DNA of 64,000 nt from Desulfovibrio oxyclinae DSM 11498. GTDB lineage: Bacteria; Desulfobacterota; Desulfovibrionia; Desulfovibrionales; Desulfovibrionaceae. Under the pieces are notes generated by a model. It worked only from the letters and a program-made list of their open reading frames with translations, ran no database searches and had not been told where the DNA came from. This document shows positions 35,777 to 44,791 of the stretch, in pieces (the stretch's first letter is position 1; each line of letters opens with the position of its first letter). Location: NCBI RefSeq assembly GCF_000375485.1, contig NZ_AQXE01000011.1:160-64159 (forward strand). The letters are read 5' to 3'. Made by a program: the position numbers and the translations under genes.

Positions 35777-37246
35777 ATGTCCGAGGAAATCAAGAGCAAC
35801 GGCCAGGGCGAAGAATCTTTTGCCGAACTTTTCGAGCAATACAGCGAAAGCGGCACGGACGACCTGAACGTCGGCGACAAGGTTGCCGGAAAAGTCATCG
35901 CCATCGATGGCTCTGCGGTGTTCGTCGACACCGGCAGCAAACTGGACGGCATCGTCGAGCGTGAGGAACTGCTCGATGAGGAAGGCAACCTAACCGTGGC
36001 CGAGGGTGACGAAGTGGAGCTTTACGTGGTCGGCAAGGACTCCGGCGGCATCCGCCTGTCCAAGGCGCTGGCCGGTATCGGCGGTCTGAAGATGCTGGAA
36101 GAGGCCAAGGAAGGAAACCTGCCCGTCGAAGGCAAGGTCACCGGCACCAACAAGGGCGGCTTCGACGTCGAGATTCTCAAACGCCGCGCCTTCTGCCCCG
36201 TCTCCCAGATCGACAGCCGCTTCGTGGAAAATCCCGAGGAGTACGTCGGCAACACCTACGAGTTCCTCATCTCCAAACTCGACAACAAGGGCCGCAACGT
36301 GGTCGTCTCCCGCCGCGCGCTGCTCATGCGCGAAGCCGAAGCCGCCACCGAACAGTTCCTCGCCGAGACCAAGGAAGGCGACGAAGTGGAAGGCACCATC
36401 ACCCGCCTCGCCCCCTTCGGCGCATTCGTCGAGATTGCCACCGGCCTCGAAGGCATGGTCCACATCTCCGAACTCGGCTACGGACGCGTGCAGCACCCCG
36501 AAGAAGCCGTGGCCGTCGGCCAGAAGGTCAAAGCCAAGATCATCAAGCTCGACACCGACGACAAGGGCCGCCAGCGCATCTCCCTCTCCATGAAGGAACT
36601 CGCGCAGGACCCGTGGGACTCCGTGGTCACCCAGTTCGCCGAAGGGGACAAGGTCACCGGCAAAGTCGTGCGGCTCGCGGACTTCGGCGCATTCGTCGAG
36701 ATCGCTCCGGGCCTCGACGGACTCGTGCACGTTTCCGAGATCAGCTACACCCAGCGCGTCCACAAGCCCGGCGACGTGCTCTCCGAAGGACAGACCGTCT
36801 CCGTCAAAATCAAAAGCATCGACGCCGACAACCGCCGCCTGTCCCTGTCCATTAAGGACGCAGAAGGCGACCCGTGGCTCGACGTGGCCGAAAAATACCA
36901 GGAAGGCCAGACCGTCAAGGGCACCGTGGAAAAACACGAACAGTTCGGCATCTTCATCAACCTCGAACCCGGCATCACCGGACTGCTGCCCAAGTCGGTC
37001 CTCTCCCGCTCCGAAAAAGCTTCCGAGTTCGAGAAACTGCATGCCGGCGATGAAGCCACCGTGGTCATCGGCGATGTCAAATCCGGCGAACGTAAGATCA
37101 GCCTGCGCGTCGGCGACGAAAAAGACGCCGAAGACTGGAAGGAATACGCCCCCAAGAAAAAAGCCAAACCCTCCGCAGGAAACTCCGGCGGCGGACTCGG
37201 ACTGCTGGGCGAAAAACTTCAGGAAGCGATGAAGAACAAGAAATAA
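35777..37246 (+). CDS. S1-domain protein, ribosomal protein S1-like (five S1 repeats)
   Basis: This 489-residue protein is made of five S1 RNA-binding repeats, beginning about residues 34, 114, 198, 283 and 370. The central ones contain the classic FGAFVEI-type strand (APFGAFVEIATGLEG, ADFGAFVEIAPGLDG and EQFGIFINLEPGITG). A Lys-rich tail ends the protein. E. coli S1 has six repeats, and many bacteria carry shorter forms that bind mRNA on the ribosome. It could be the organism's S1 or a second S1-like factor. ATG 35777 is preferred over the overlapping TTG at 35774, with CAGGAACC upstream. Confidence 0.88.
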   Translation: MSEEIKSNGQGEESFAELFEQYSESGTDDLNVGDKVAGKVIAIDGSAVFVDTGSKLDGIVEREELLDEEGNLTVAEGDEVELYVVGKDSGGIRLSKALAGIGGLKMLEEAKEGNLPVEGKVTGTNKGGFDVEILKRRAFCPVSQIDSRFVENPEEYVGNTYEFLISKLDNKGRNVVVSRRALLMREAEAATEQFLAETKEGDEVEGTITRLAPFGAFVEIATGLEGMVHISELGYGRVQHPEEAVAVGQKVKAKIIKLDTDDKGRQRISLSMKELAQDPWDSVVTQFAEGDKVTGKVVRLADFGAFVEIAPGLDGLVHVSEISYTQRVHKPGDVLSEGQTVSVKIKSIDADNRRLSLSIKDAEGDPWLDVAEKYQEGQTVKGTVEKHEQFGIFINLEPGITGLLPKSVLSRSEKASEFEKLHAGDEATVVIGDVKSGERKISLRVGDEKDAEDWKEYAPKKKAKPSAGNSGGGLGLLGEKLQEAMKNKK

Positions 37247-37634
37247 TGAAGCCTCCGGCGGGCAGGGGCGCTGCCCCTGCACCCCGCCAAAGGGCCGAGG
37301 GCCCTTTGGAATCCCCGGCTTGCCATATCCCAACGAGAACGGCCCGCTGCACTTCGTGACAGCGGGCCGTTCTCGTTGGGATATGGCGGGTTGGGCAATG
37401 TTATTAGTAGACGCAAAGAATTCAGAGCAATTCGCTACTTCGGCTAAGCCACGAGTCTCCCCCCGGAATCCCCCGTTTCCCGGTGTGTTGCGGGTGGGGC
37501 GATACCCGCAGGGATCGTCTCAGCCGCAACACACCGGAAAACAACACAGGGTTTCCAAAGGGGGCCCGCCCCTTTGGTCCGCCTGAAGGGCCCGTCGGAG
37601 ACCCGCCGAAGGACTTCCCTTCCCAAAAATTCGG
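37247..37634. repeat. Non-coding block packed with inverted repeats
   Basis: This 388-bp gap between the S1 gene and the convergent unknown gene holds no credible gene but at least five strong hairpins. They are GCAGGGGC/GCCCCTGC (37262-37280), CCAAAGGGCC/GGCCCTTTGG (37287-37309), a 28-bp perfect stem (37322-37387), CCGGTGTGTTGCGG/CCGCAACACACCGG (37480-37537) and CCAAAGGGG/CCCCTTTGG (37555-37577). The CCAAAGGG core occurs twice, suggesting a dispersed repeat family. The first hairpins may also terminate the S1 transcript. Confidence 0.85.
37322..37387. repeat. 28-bp perfect inverted repeat (long hairpin)
   Basis: Bases 37322-37349 are the exact inverted complement of 37360-37387, separated by 10 nt. 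The loop itself can add a CAC/GTG mini-stem. A stem this long is unusual for a simple terminator, and no T tract follows on either strand. It may be a repetitive extragenic palindrome or a structured RNA element. Confidence 0.9.
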
Positions 37635-38744
37635 TTAAACTGCGATATCCAGTGCGGTGCCGGGTGCTGGAGATTCATCCGTTTCGGCGTTCTCTGCGTA
37701 AGTGTCGGCGACCTGCTTGCTGTCACGCTTGGATTCCAGCTTCTTTTCGAGCAGTTCGGTCTGCCGCTGGAGGGCATTTGGCTTGATCACTTCGAGGGTG
37801 ACACCGCCGTCTGCCTTGGGGGCTTCGGGGTTTTCGACTTCGACTACCTCGACGATGGTTCTGCCGCCGAGGCGGTGTTGCAGCTCGGAGAGGAAGTCGT
37901 TTCGCAGATCGTCATAGCGAGCTGCGAGGCCGCCGATGGTGTCGCCGTAGTTCAGGCCGGTCTGGCCTTCGTCCTGTTGTTGATCGAGTTCGGCTACGAC
38001 GGATTGGTCACCGGCGAGCTGTCTGCGGAGATGGTCGGACGTTGCAGCGAGGACGGATTCCGCGTTTTCGGTGTAGAGGTTTCGCCCTGCGTTACCGAGC
38101 TTGTCTAGGCCGTGATCAAGAGCCTTTTCGCGCATTCCTTCAAGCTTCTCGGCCCACTGCTCCATGCCGTGAGGCCGGTCATTCTTGCGGAATGCGGCGT
38201 TGAGGGAAGACTGGATCAGGCCGTGCAGACCGCCCTGGGTGCCGTTGCCGTTTCCATCGAGGCGATATCCGGCAAAGGACTGGCGGACTTCTTCGGCGAA
38301 GGTCCGGTCGGCTTCGGCCATGATCTTGTCCATCTGCCGGCCGAATGAACCGGAGCCGTCATCGTAGAAACGCTGGACGAGTTCTCTTGCGTGACGGTAG
38401 TTGCCATTGTCCACGGCGGTGTCGAGCGTCTCGCGGAAGGCATTGTATTCGTCGGTGGTACGTCCGGCGGCACGGGCCTCGGCGTTTTCTCCGAGATAGG
38501 CATCAAGGCTCTCCACCATGTTAACGGAAGCCCGCTGCTCGGCCTTTTCGATGCCTTGACGAATGTCGTCCCAAGCGACCTGCTGAAGCTCGACGTCGCG
38601 CGAATAGGCAGCGGTGGCTGCGGTACCGGACGACAGGGAGGATATCCCGCTGGAGGTGTTCTCCGAGTAGCGGGAAATGCTCACCGCGCGCTGCTGCATG
38701 GCGCCGATGCCTTGTGGTCCGTTATATCCGCCTATTGCCGTCAT
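37635..38744 (-). CDS. Large helical protein of unknown function
   Basis: This 369-residue protein is not recognised. It lacks a signal peptide and membrane segments. It is hydrophilic and rich in Ala, Glu, Asp, Gln and Arg, with long predicted helices (for example QRQTELLEKKLESKRDSKQ near the C terminus). The N terminus (GGYNGPQGIGAMQQ) is Gly/Gln-rich and probably disordered, and the protein ends in GTALDIAV. GGAGAATCG just before the ATG supports the start. It could be a secreted, flagellar or structural protein, but no motif decides. It converges on the hairpin block. Confidence 0.65.
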   Translation of the reverse strand: MTAIGGYNGPQGIGAMQQRAVSISRYSENTSSGISSLSSGTAATAAYSRDVELQQVAWDDIRQGIEKAEQRASVNMVESLDAYLGENAEARAAGRTTDEYNAFRETLDTAVDNGNYRHARELVQRFYDDGSGSFGRQMDKIMAEADRTFAEEVRQSFAGYRLDGNGNGTQGGLHGLIQSSLNAAFRKNDRPHGMEQWAEKLEGMREKALDHGLDKLGNAGRNLYTENAESVLAATSDHLRRQLAGDQSVVAELDQQQDEGQTGLNYGDTIGGLAARYDDLRNDFLSELQHRLGGRTIVEVVEVENPEAPKADGGVTLEVIKPNALQRQTELLEKKLESKRDSKQVADTYAENAETDESPAPGTALDIAV

Positions 38745-38794
38745 GATACGATTCTCCGTTCTGCTCGTGCTATCGGCAGTCGGAGCGAATCGCT

Positions 38795-39643
38795 TTAGGG
38801 CTGGGCGGAATCTTCTTCGGCAAACGGACAGGGCGCTTGAAATACGGCCTGCCCGATTTCGAGGCGATAGTGGTGCAGGTGCAGCCGTTCGGCTTCGGGG
38901 CCTGCGTACAGGGTGTCACCAAGGATGGGATGCCCGATGGACGCGAGGTGCACGCGAATCTGATGACGTGCGCCCTTTGCTATTCGACAACGAACGAGGG
39001 TTGATGCGCTGCTCGCCTCATGCCGAATGGGCTCGACAGCGGTTTGCCGGAGCGGGTCGGAGGAATCCTCATCCAGAACGCGCACAACGCGGCGATCGGC
39101 CACATCGAGAGCCCTGCGGATTGTAACCGGGGCCACAACGCTTCCGGAGACCTCCGCCAGATACTCCTTGCGGATGCCGCCCCGATCCTCGATGTGCTGA
39201 TAACGTTGCGCGGCACCGGCATTGAGCGCCACGAGCAGAATGCCGGAGGTCGGATTGTCCAGACGGTTCAGGAGAACGGGGGCATATTCCGGGAACAGCG
39301 CGGGAAGCATGGCTTCAACCGAACAATTGGTACGCCCATCGATAACTGCGGAGTGAACGCCTTCCGGCTTGTAAACGGCGGCGAAGCCGTCTTCGGCACC
39401 CAGAACGTAAACCCCGAGATCTTCCGGTCGTGCCGGTTCGCATGAATTTTCGGAAACCCTGACTTCCATCCCCTCCATGAGCTTGAGTGACGGCTTTGCC
39501 CTGCGGGCGTTGACCGTGACACGGCCCTCTTCGCACAGACGGCGACGATGGCGCAGGCCGGTTTCCGGCAGCAACTCCGCGAGAGCGCGGTCCAGCCGGA
39601 TTCCGGATAGGGCTGATGGGACTATCATGTGTTTTTCACTCAT
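38795..39643 (-). CDS. RNA pseudouridine synthase, RluA family
   Basis: This 282-residue predicted pseudouridine synthase has an N-terminal S4-like domain (LDRALAELLPETGL and VTVNARRAKPSLKL) and a catalytic domain. The active-site Asp lies in LLNRLDNPTSGILLV, a variant of the HRLDxxTSG motif in which His is replaced by Asn. The late motif KGARHQIRVHLASIGHPILGD is intact. The start at 39643 (MSEKHM) gives a family-length N terminus; a longer frame to 39703 adds an unconserved leader. The target uridine is unknown. It is divergent from the ornithine cyclodeaminase-like gene. Confidence 0.85.
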   Translation of the reverse strand: MSEKHMIVPSALSGIRLDRALAELLPETGLRHRRRLCEEGRVTVNARRAKPSLKLMEGMEVRVSENSCEPARPEDLGVYVLGAEDGFAAVYKPEGVHSAVIDGRTNCSVEAMLPALFPEYAPVLLNRLDNPTSGILLVALNAGAAQRYQHIEDRGGIRKEYLAEVSGSVVAPVTIRRALDVADRRVVRVLDEDSSDPLRQTAVEPIRHEASSASTLVRCRIAKGARHQIRVHLASIGHPILGDTLYAGPEAERLHLHHYRLEIGQAVFQAPCPFAEEDSAQP

Positions 39644-39780
39644 GGCCGGGGCAGAATACAGCGGAGCAAGCAACCGGGCAAGATGGAATCTCCTTTGACG
39701 CAAAGGGTCATCATGGCTTACATCTTTGCATCAGGTCGGCAAAGGCGCTCTGTTTCCCATCCGCTGCAAAGGAGGCTCCT

Positions 39781-40767
39781 GTGAGTTTCGACGTTCTCTG
39801 GATTTCACGCGAAGAGATAGAATCCCTGAACATCACCATGCCCATGGTCATGGACGCCGTGGAAAGGGGGTTTTCCGCCGTCGGAGGCGGAGATGCGGAG
39901 ATGCCGGCGAAGATCGGGGTACATCCACGCGAGGACTGCTTCATTCACGCCATGCCTTGCCATGTAGGCGGCGCCGTGGACCGCTGCGGGGTGAAATGCG
40001 TTTCCGGCTACCCGCCGAATACGTCGAAGGGCCTGCCTTACATCAGCGGTGTCATGGTGCTGAACGACCCGGAGACGGGACTGCCCAGAGCGGTCATGGA
40101 CGCGGGATGGATCACGGCATGGCGCACCGGCGCAGCTTCCGGGGTCTACGCCAAGCATTTCGGCAATCCGGACACGCGCACCGCCGCCATCGTCGGCACC
40201 GGCGTGCAGGGACGGGTGAACCTCATGGCCATGCGCGACGTGTTCCCGGGGCTGAACCATGTGAACCTGTATGATGTCTCCGAAGAACAGATCGGCAACT
40301 TCCTGTTCGACATGCAACCGGAGCTGCCCGAGGCCGGATTCCGCGTCTGTCGGACACTCAGGGAGGCCTGCGCCGATGCCGACGTCATCATCACCTGTAC
40401 ACCCATCGTCGAGGCTCCCGAGCGCCCCATCGCCATGGACTGGATCAAGCCTGACGCACTGTGCATCTCCGTGGACTACGACGCCGCGTTCAGCGACGAG
40501 ATCATGCGCCGCGGCGTGTTCACCGTGGACAACCGGGGGCAGTATCTCTGGACGCAGGAACAGGGCGTCTATTTTCAGAACGGCTACCCCGTGGCCGAGG
40601 AAATCCACTCCGACATGGGCGAAATCTGCGCAGGACTGATGGCTCCGGTACGCGACGGCCTGCGGGGGGCGGTACTCATGGGCATCGCCAGTCACGACGT
40701 CATGACCGCATCGCTGATTTACGACAGAGCTACCGACAAAGGACTCGGTACAACGGTGAAACTCTAG
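39781..40767 (+). CDS. Ornithine cyclodeaminase / mu-crystallin family protein
   Basis: This 328-residue protein belongs to the ornithine cyclodeaminase superfamily, which includes enzymes that deaminate or reduce amino and imino acids with NAD(P). The Rossmann motif is AAIVGTGVQGRVNL (about residue 138), and the N-terminal part has the family segment AVERGFSAVGGG. The GTG start at 39781 has an excellent ribosome site (AAGGAGG) six bases upstream. Its stop overlaps the GTG start of the EamA transporter by one base, so the two are coupled: possibly an enzyme with an exporter for its substrate or product. The true substrate (ornithine, alanine, a cyclic imine or other) cannot be fixed here. Confidence 0.82.
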   Translation: MSFDVLWISREEIESLNITMPMVMDAVERGFSAVGGGDAEMPAKIGVHPREDCFIHAMPCHVGGAVDRCGVKCVSGYPPNTSKGLPYISGVMVLNDPETGLPRAVMDAGWITAWRTGAASGVYAKHFGNPDTRTAAIVGTGVQGRVNLMAMRDVFPGLNHVNLYDVSEEQIGNFLFDMQPELPEAGFRVCRTLREACADADVIITCTPIVEAPERPIAMDWIKPDALCISVDYDAAFSDEIMRRGVFTVDNRGQYLWTQEQGVYFQNGYPVAEEIHSDMGEICAGLMAPVRDGLRGAVLMGIASHDVMTASLIYDRATDKGLGTTVKL

Positions 40768-41663
40768 TGGATATCCGCGGCTGTTTCTACATCCTTGCGG
40801 CGGCCTCCATGTGGGGCCTCATCGGTGTCTTTACCAAGTTCCTGCTCGCAGAAGACATCTCGGCCATGGAGATCGCGTTCTGGCGCGCCAACTTCGGTTG
40901 GCTGTGTTTTCTGGCCCATGCCAAGTACAGACGCATAGTCCGGGTCAGCTACAGAGACCTTCCCGTGTTGCTGAGCTTTGGTTTTGTCTGCGTGACCATG
41001 TTCTACGTGTCATACCAGCTGGCAATACGCGACGTGGGCATGGCGCTCGCCGCGGTGCTGCTCTACACGGCCCCGGCGTGGGTGGCGTTCCTTTCCCGTG
41101 TGATACTCAAGGAACCGCTCGGCGCCATCAAGCTGACCTGCGTCGTGATGACCATCGCGGGCGTGGCCTGCATCAGCCTCGGCCCCAAACTGCTCGGGGG
41201 CTCCACCATTCCGCTGGATCTCTTCGGGCTGGCCGCCGGACTCACCGCCGGGCTGACCTATGCGCTCTATTACATCTTCGGGAAAAAGTGGCTGCACCGC
41301 TACTCCACCCCCACAATATTCACTTACGCTCTGCCCTTCGGCTCGCTCATCCTGTTGCCTTTCGTTGACTTCGCACCGAAATCGTCTACAGCATGGCTCC
41401 TGCTCGTCGGCATCGGCATGATTTGCTCCTACGGCGCATTCTCCGCCTATTATGCCGGACTGCGACGCATGGAGGCGACCAATGCGGCAGTCATCGCCAC
41501 GTTCGAACCCGTGCTGGCCGCCGTGCTCGCCTTTGTTCTCTTCGGCGAGCAGTTTGGCATCTTCGGCTACGCGGGCAGCGCCCTCATCATGGCCGCCCTG
41601 CTCATGGTCGTAATTGATCAAAAAACACGACGGAACAAAGAATGTCCGAACTCAGACAGGTAA
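40767..41663 (+). CDS. EamA/DMT-family metabolite transporter
   Basis: This 298-residue membrane protein has ten hydrophobic segments in two EamA repeats. The first begins YILAAASMWGLIGVFTKFL, and the second lies around LFGLAAGLTAGLTYALYYIFG. Family members usually export amino acids or other small metabolites. It uses a GTG start overlapping the stop of the cyclodeaminase-like gene (TAGTG), which implies translational coupling. Its 3' end overlaps the start of addA by 22 bp. The substrate is unknown. Confidence 0.87.
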   Translation: MDIRGCFYILAAASMWGLIGVFTKFLLAEDISAMEIAFWRANFGWLCFLAHAKYRRIVRVSYRDLPVLLSFGFVCVTMFYVSYQLAIRDVGMALAAVLLYTAPAWVAFLSRVILKEPLGAIKLTCVVMTIAGVACISLGPKLLGGSTIPLDLFGLAAGLTAGLTYALYYIFGKKWLHRYSTPTIFTYALPFGSLILLPFVDFAPKSSTAWLLLVGIGMICSYGAFSAYYAGLRRMEATNAAVIATFEPVLAAVLAFVLFGEQFGIFGYAGSALIMAALLMVVIDQKTRRNKECPNSDR

Positions 41664-44600
41664 AGGCGGCCGCTGGCTCCGGGAAGACCTTCCAGCTCAC
41701 GCGCCGCTTTCTCTCCCTCATCGACGGCGCGGACGCAGAGGAACAGGTCCGGGTCTGCACCCGAGGACCGCGCGAGGGCTATTCGTGGCCCGAGATTCTC
41801 GCGGTGACGTTCACGAACAAGGCCGCCGCGGAGATGAAGGAACGCGTAGTCGAAGCCCTGAAGCAAGGGGCCCTCGGCAAGGGCGACCGCGCCCTGCTGC
41901 CTGGGCACGATCCAGCCCGCGACGAAGCTGCCCTGCGCGACATCCTGCGCCGTTATCACCGGTTGAATATCCGGACCATCGACTCCCTGTTGGCACTCGT
42001 GCTACGCCTTTTCGCGCTGGAGCTTCGCCTTGATCCCGCTTTCGACGTGGTATTCGATGAAGGGGACCTGTTCGAGGAAGTCTGGGCCGACTTCATCACC
42101 AAATGCAGTAGGGACGAAGTTGAACGCGACCAGTTCGCCGAGATGCTCGGTGCCATGCTGCGCGTGGAGTCGAAGAAGGGATTTCTGCTGCATGAAGGCA
42201 TACGTGACCGGGTGCTCTCTCTCGTGCAGTTCCTGCGCACCGTCAAGCAGGTGGATACCGACACAGAGGCCATGGAAGCCGAGCTCAAGAAGGCCAACGT
42301 CCGCATGAAGAACGCTGTGGCGGCCATGCGAAAATACATCGACGACACCGGCCTTGCGGTCAACGCCAACTTTCCCAAGGCGCTCGCAAAACTCGAACCT
42401 CTTGGCATCTACGAAGAACTGAAAAGCGAATCCACCTTTCTTTCCAAGGATTTCCTCACAGACTGCTGCAACAAGAAAGGCGTCCTCATGGTGGACGACG
42501 CGGGAGAACGGACCTACGCGAATCTCAAGGCGCAGTGGGCGGAATGGAAACGACTCCAGACGCTCTACCGCAGCGCCATCAGCCTCGCCCCCGCCGTGGA
42601 AGTGGCTGTCGGGCTGCTGACCGGCCTCGCCGACGTCGAACGCAGGCAGGGCACGATAACCGGCAGCGCCATCGCCGGATACGTGGCTTATCTCCTTCAG
42701 CACCCGGCGGTGCCGGAGGCATTCTGCCGTCTGGGTTCCCGCCTGCACCACCTGTTGGTTGACGAATTTCAGGACACCAGCCGCGACCAGTGGGCGGCCA
42801 TCACCCCGCTGGCCGAGGAATGCCTGTCCAAGGGCGGCTCGCTCTATTACGTGGGTGACGTGAAGCAGGCCATCTACGGATGGCGCGGCGGCGACGCAGA
42901 CCTTTTCGACGAGGTGGCCGAACAGCAGGGGCTCGCTGAAATGGCCGGGAGCGACCGCTCCACCCTGCCGGACAACTGGCGCAGCTTCCGCGAAGTGGTG
43001 GAATTCAACAACGACTTTTTCAAACGACTGGAGCTTGGTGATGCCGCCAATGATTTGGCGAATACCCTCTTCTCCGACTCCGATATCGGTTTCATGACCG
43101 ACTTCGCGGACACCATCCGCTCCGATTTTTCCGAGTGCGCACAGGGTATTGCGCCCAAAAACCGAGACACCGGCGGCTACGTGCGTATGGAACGGCTGGT
43201 GGGCGGCGACAAGTCCGAGGTGGAATCGCAGTCCGTGGAACGGCTTTCAGAACTGATGGATGAACTGTCGGGTCGCCGCGCCCTCTCCGACATCGCCATA
43301 CTCGTACGCAGCCGCAAGCACGCCGATCCGGTCTGCGACATGCTTTTGCAAAAGAACATCCCGTTCATCACGGAATCCAGCCTGAGGTTGGACCGGCACC
43401 CGGTGATCCGGGAACTGGCCGCGCTTCTGGAGTATCTGGACGCTCCGCGCAACGATGCGGCGTTCGCCTCCTTCGTCACCGGGACATGGCTCTTCCTGCC
43501 AGAGTCCGGGCTCGACGCCGGGGACGTGTTCCGCCTCATGGCGGAGCGCGGCAAAGGCCCGCTCGCAGCACGATTCCGCAAGGAATTTCCGGACGCATGG
43601 GCCAACTGCGTGGCCCCGTTTCTCAATCGCGCCGGACTCATGACGCCCTACGACCTGACACAGGAGGCGGTGAGCGCGTTCCGGGTGCTGGAACGCCATC
43701 CCGATGCCGAGCTTTACGTTCGTCGTTTTCTTGAGGTCATTCATCTGGCCGAGGAACGCGGCTTCGGTTCGCTCACGGAATTTCTGGACTACTGGCGCGA
43801 AAACTCGGAGGAGGAAAAGGTTCCGCTTCCGGGCAACATCGAGGCGGTGCGCGTCATGACCATGCACAAATCCAAAGGACTGGAATTTCCTGTGGTCATC
43901 GTCCCCTTCCACGACTGGGACGCGGCCCCGCGCGGCGAGTTCACCGTGGTTTCCGAGGGCGGGATGCACCTTCTGACGCCGCTGCGCAAAGGCCTGGGCC
44001 GCCCCTACTGGCGGCAGACCGCCAAGAACTGCCGTGAGCAGCTCAATCTGCTCTATGTGGCATGGACCCGAGCCGCCGAGGAACTCTACGGCCTCTGGGT
44101 GGAGACCCCGCCCAAGGGCGGTCCGTATCCCGCTCTGGAGGTGGTGCGTCATGCCTTCGGCGACGGCGAGGCGGTCGTGGAACGCGGCGAACGTCCCGTA
44201 CCGGAAACCGTCGGCGAGAAAGAGCCGGAAACACCGGGACAGGACATCGGCCCGAGAAACGAGCCACCCGAGATCGGTGCATGGCTGCCGAGGATGCGTG
44301 TCCACCGCCATACCCGCGACGAGTTCTTCTACAACGAGCGAACCCGCGGCGATCTGGCGCATCTGGCCTTCGAGCACTTGCGCATGACCGGGAATTCGGA
44401 TGCTGACGCTGAGCGGGCAGTGCTTCTGGCCCTGCGCGGATTCCCCGCCATCGGGGGCGAACTGCGAGACCGCGCTCATGCGGAAGTCAAAGCCATGCTG
44501 CTGTGGGCCATGGAGACACCGGAACTGGCACAGCTGCTTCGCGAGGGTGAATGCGAGGTGGAAATCCTCGGAGATGATGGCGAATTCAAACGGCTCGACC

Positions 44601-44791
44601 TGCTGCACCAGACAGAAAACATGCTGACCGTACTCGACTTCAAGACCGGCCCGGAGCCGGACATCAAACATGAAAAGCAGGTGCGCGATTATCTCAGACT
44701 CTTCGACGCCATGCCGGAGGCCCCGCAGAATCGCCGGGGGCTGCTGGCCTATCTGGACCGCCGGGAACTGCGCGAAGTGAGGGAGCGGTAA
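41642..44791 (+). CDS. addA: AddA-like UvrD/RecB-type helicase-nuclease subunit
   Basis: This 1049-residue protein is a superfamily 1 DNA helicase with a C-terminal RecB-like nuclease domain, the helicase-nuclease subunit of an AddAB double-strand-break repair complex. Helicase motifs in order are KAAAGSGKTFQL (Walker A), AVTFTNKAAAEMKERV, LLVDEFQDTSRDQW, YVGDVKQAIYGWRGGD, MTMHKSKGLEFPVV and YVAWTRAAEELY. The nuclease motif is LTVLDFKTGPEPD near residue 1000. The partner gene starts right at the stop codon. The complex resects DNA ends for RecA-mediated recombination. The Chi-like sequence it would recognise is unknown. Confidence 0.92.
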   Translation: MSELRQVKAAAGSGKTFQLTRRFLSLIDGADAEEQVRVCTRGPREGYSWPEILAVTFTNKAAAEMKERVVEALKQGALGKGDRALLPGHDPARDEAALRDILRRYHRLNIRTIDSLLALVLRLFALELRLDPAFDVVFDEGDLFEEVWADFITKCSRDEVERDQFAEMLGAMLRVESKKGFLLHEGIRDRVLSLVQFLRTVKQVDTDTEAMEAELKKANVRMKNAVAAMRKYIDDTGLAVNANFPKALAKLEPLGIYEELKSESTFLSKDFLTDCCNKKGVLMVDDAGERTYANLKAQWAEWKRLQTLYRSAISLAPAVEVAVGLLTGLADVERRQGTITGSAIAGYVAYLLQHPAVPEAFCRLGSRLHHLLVDEFQDTSRDQWAAITPLAEECLSKGGSLYYVGDVKQAIYGWRGGDADLFDEVAEQQGLAEMAGSDRSTLPDNWRSFREVVEFNNDFFKRLELGDAANDLANTLFSDSDIGFMTDFADTIRSDFSECAQGIAPKNRDTGGYVRMERLVGGDKSEVESQSVERLSELMDELSGRRALSDIAILVRSRKHADPVCDMLLQKNIPFITESSLRLDRHPVIRELAALLEYLDAPRNDAAFASFVTGTWLFLPESGLDAGDVFRLMAERGKGPLAARFRKEFPDAWANCVAPFLNRAGLMTPYDLTQEAVSAFRVLERHPDAELYVRRFLEVIHLAEERGFGSLTEFLDYWRENSEEEKVPLPGNIEAVRVMTMHKSKGLEFPVVIVPFHDWDAAPRGEFTVVSEGGMHLLTPLRKGLGRPYWRQTAKNCREQLNLLYVAWTRAAEELYGLWVETPPKGGPYPALEVVRHAFGDGEAVVERGERPVPETVGEKEPETPGQDIGPRNEPPEIGAWLPRMRVHRHTRDEFFYNERTRGDLAHLAFEHLRMTGNSDADAERAVLLALRGFPAIGGELRDRAHAEVKAMLLWAMETPELAQLLREGECEVEILGDDGEFKRLDLLHQTENMLTVLDFKTGPEPDIKHEKQVRDYLRLFDAMPEAPQNRRGLLAYLDRRELREVRER

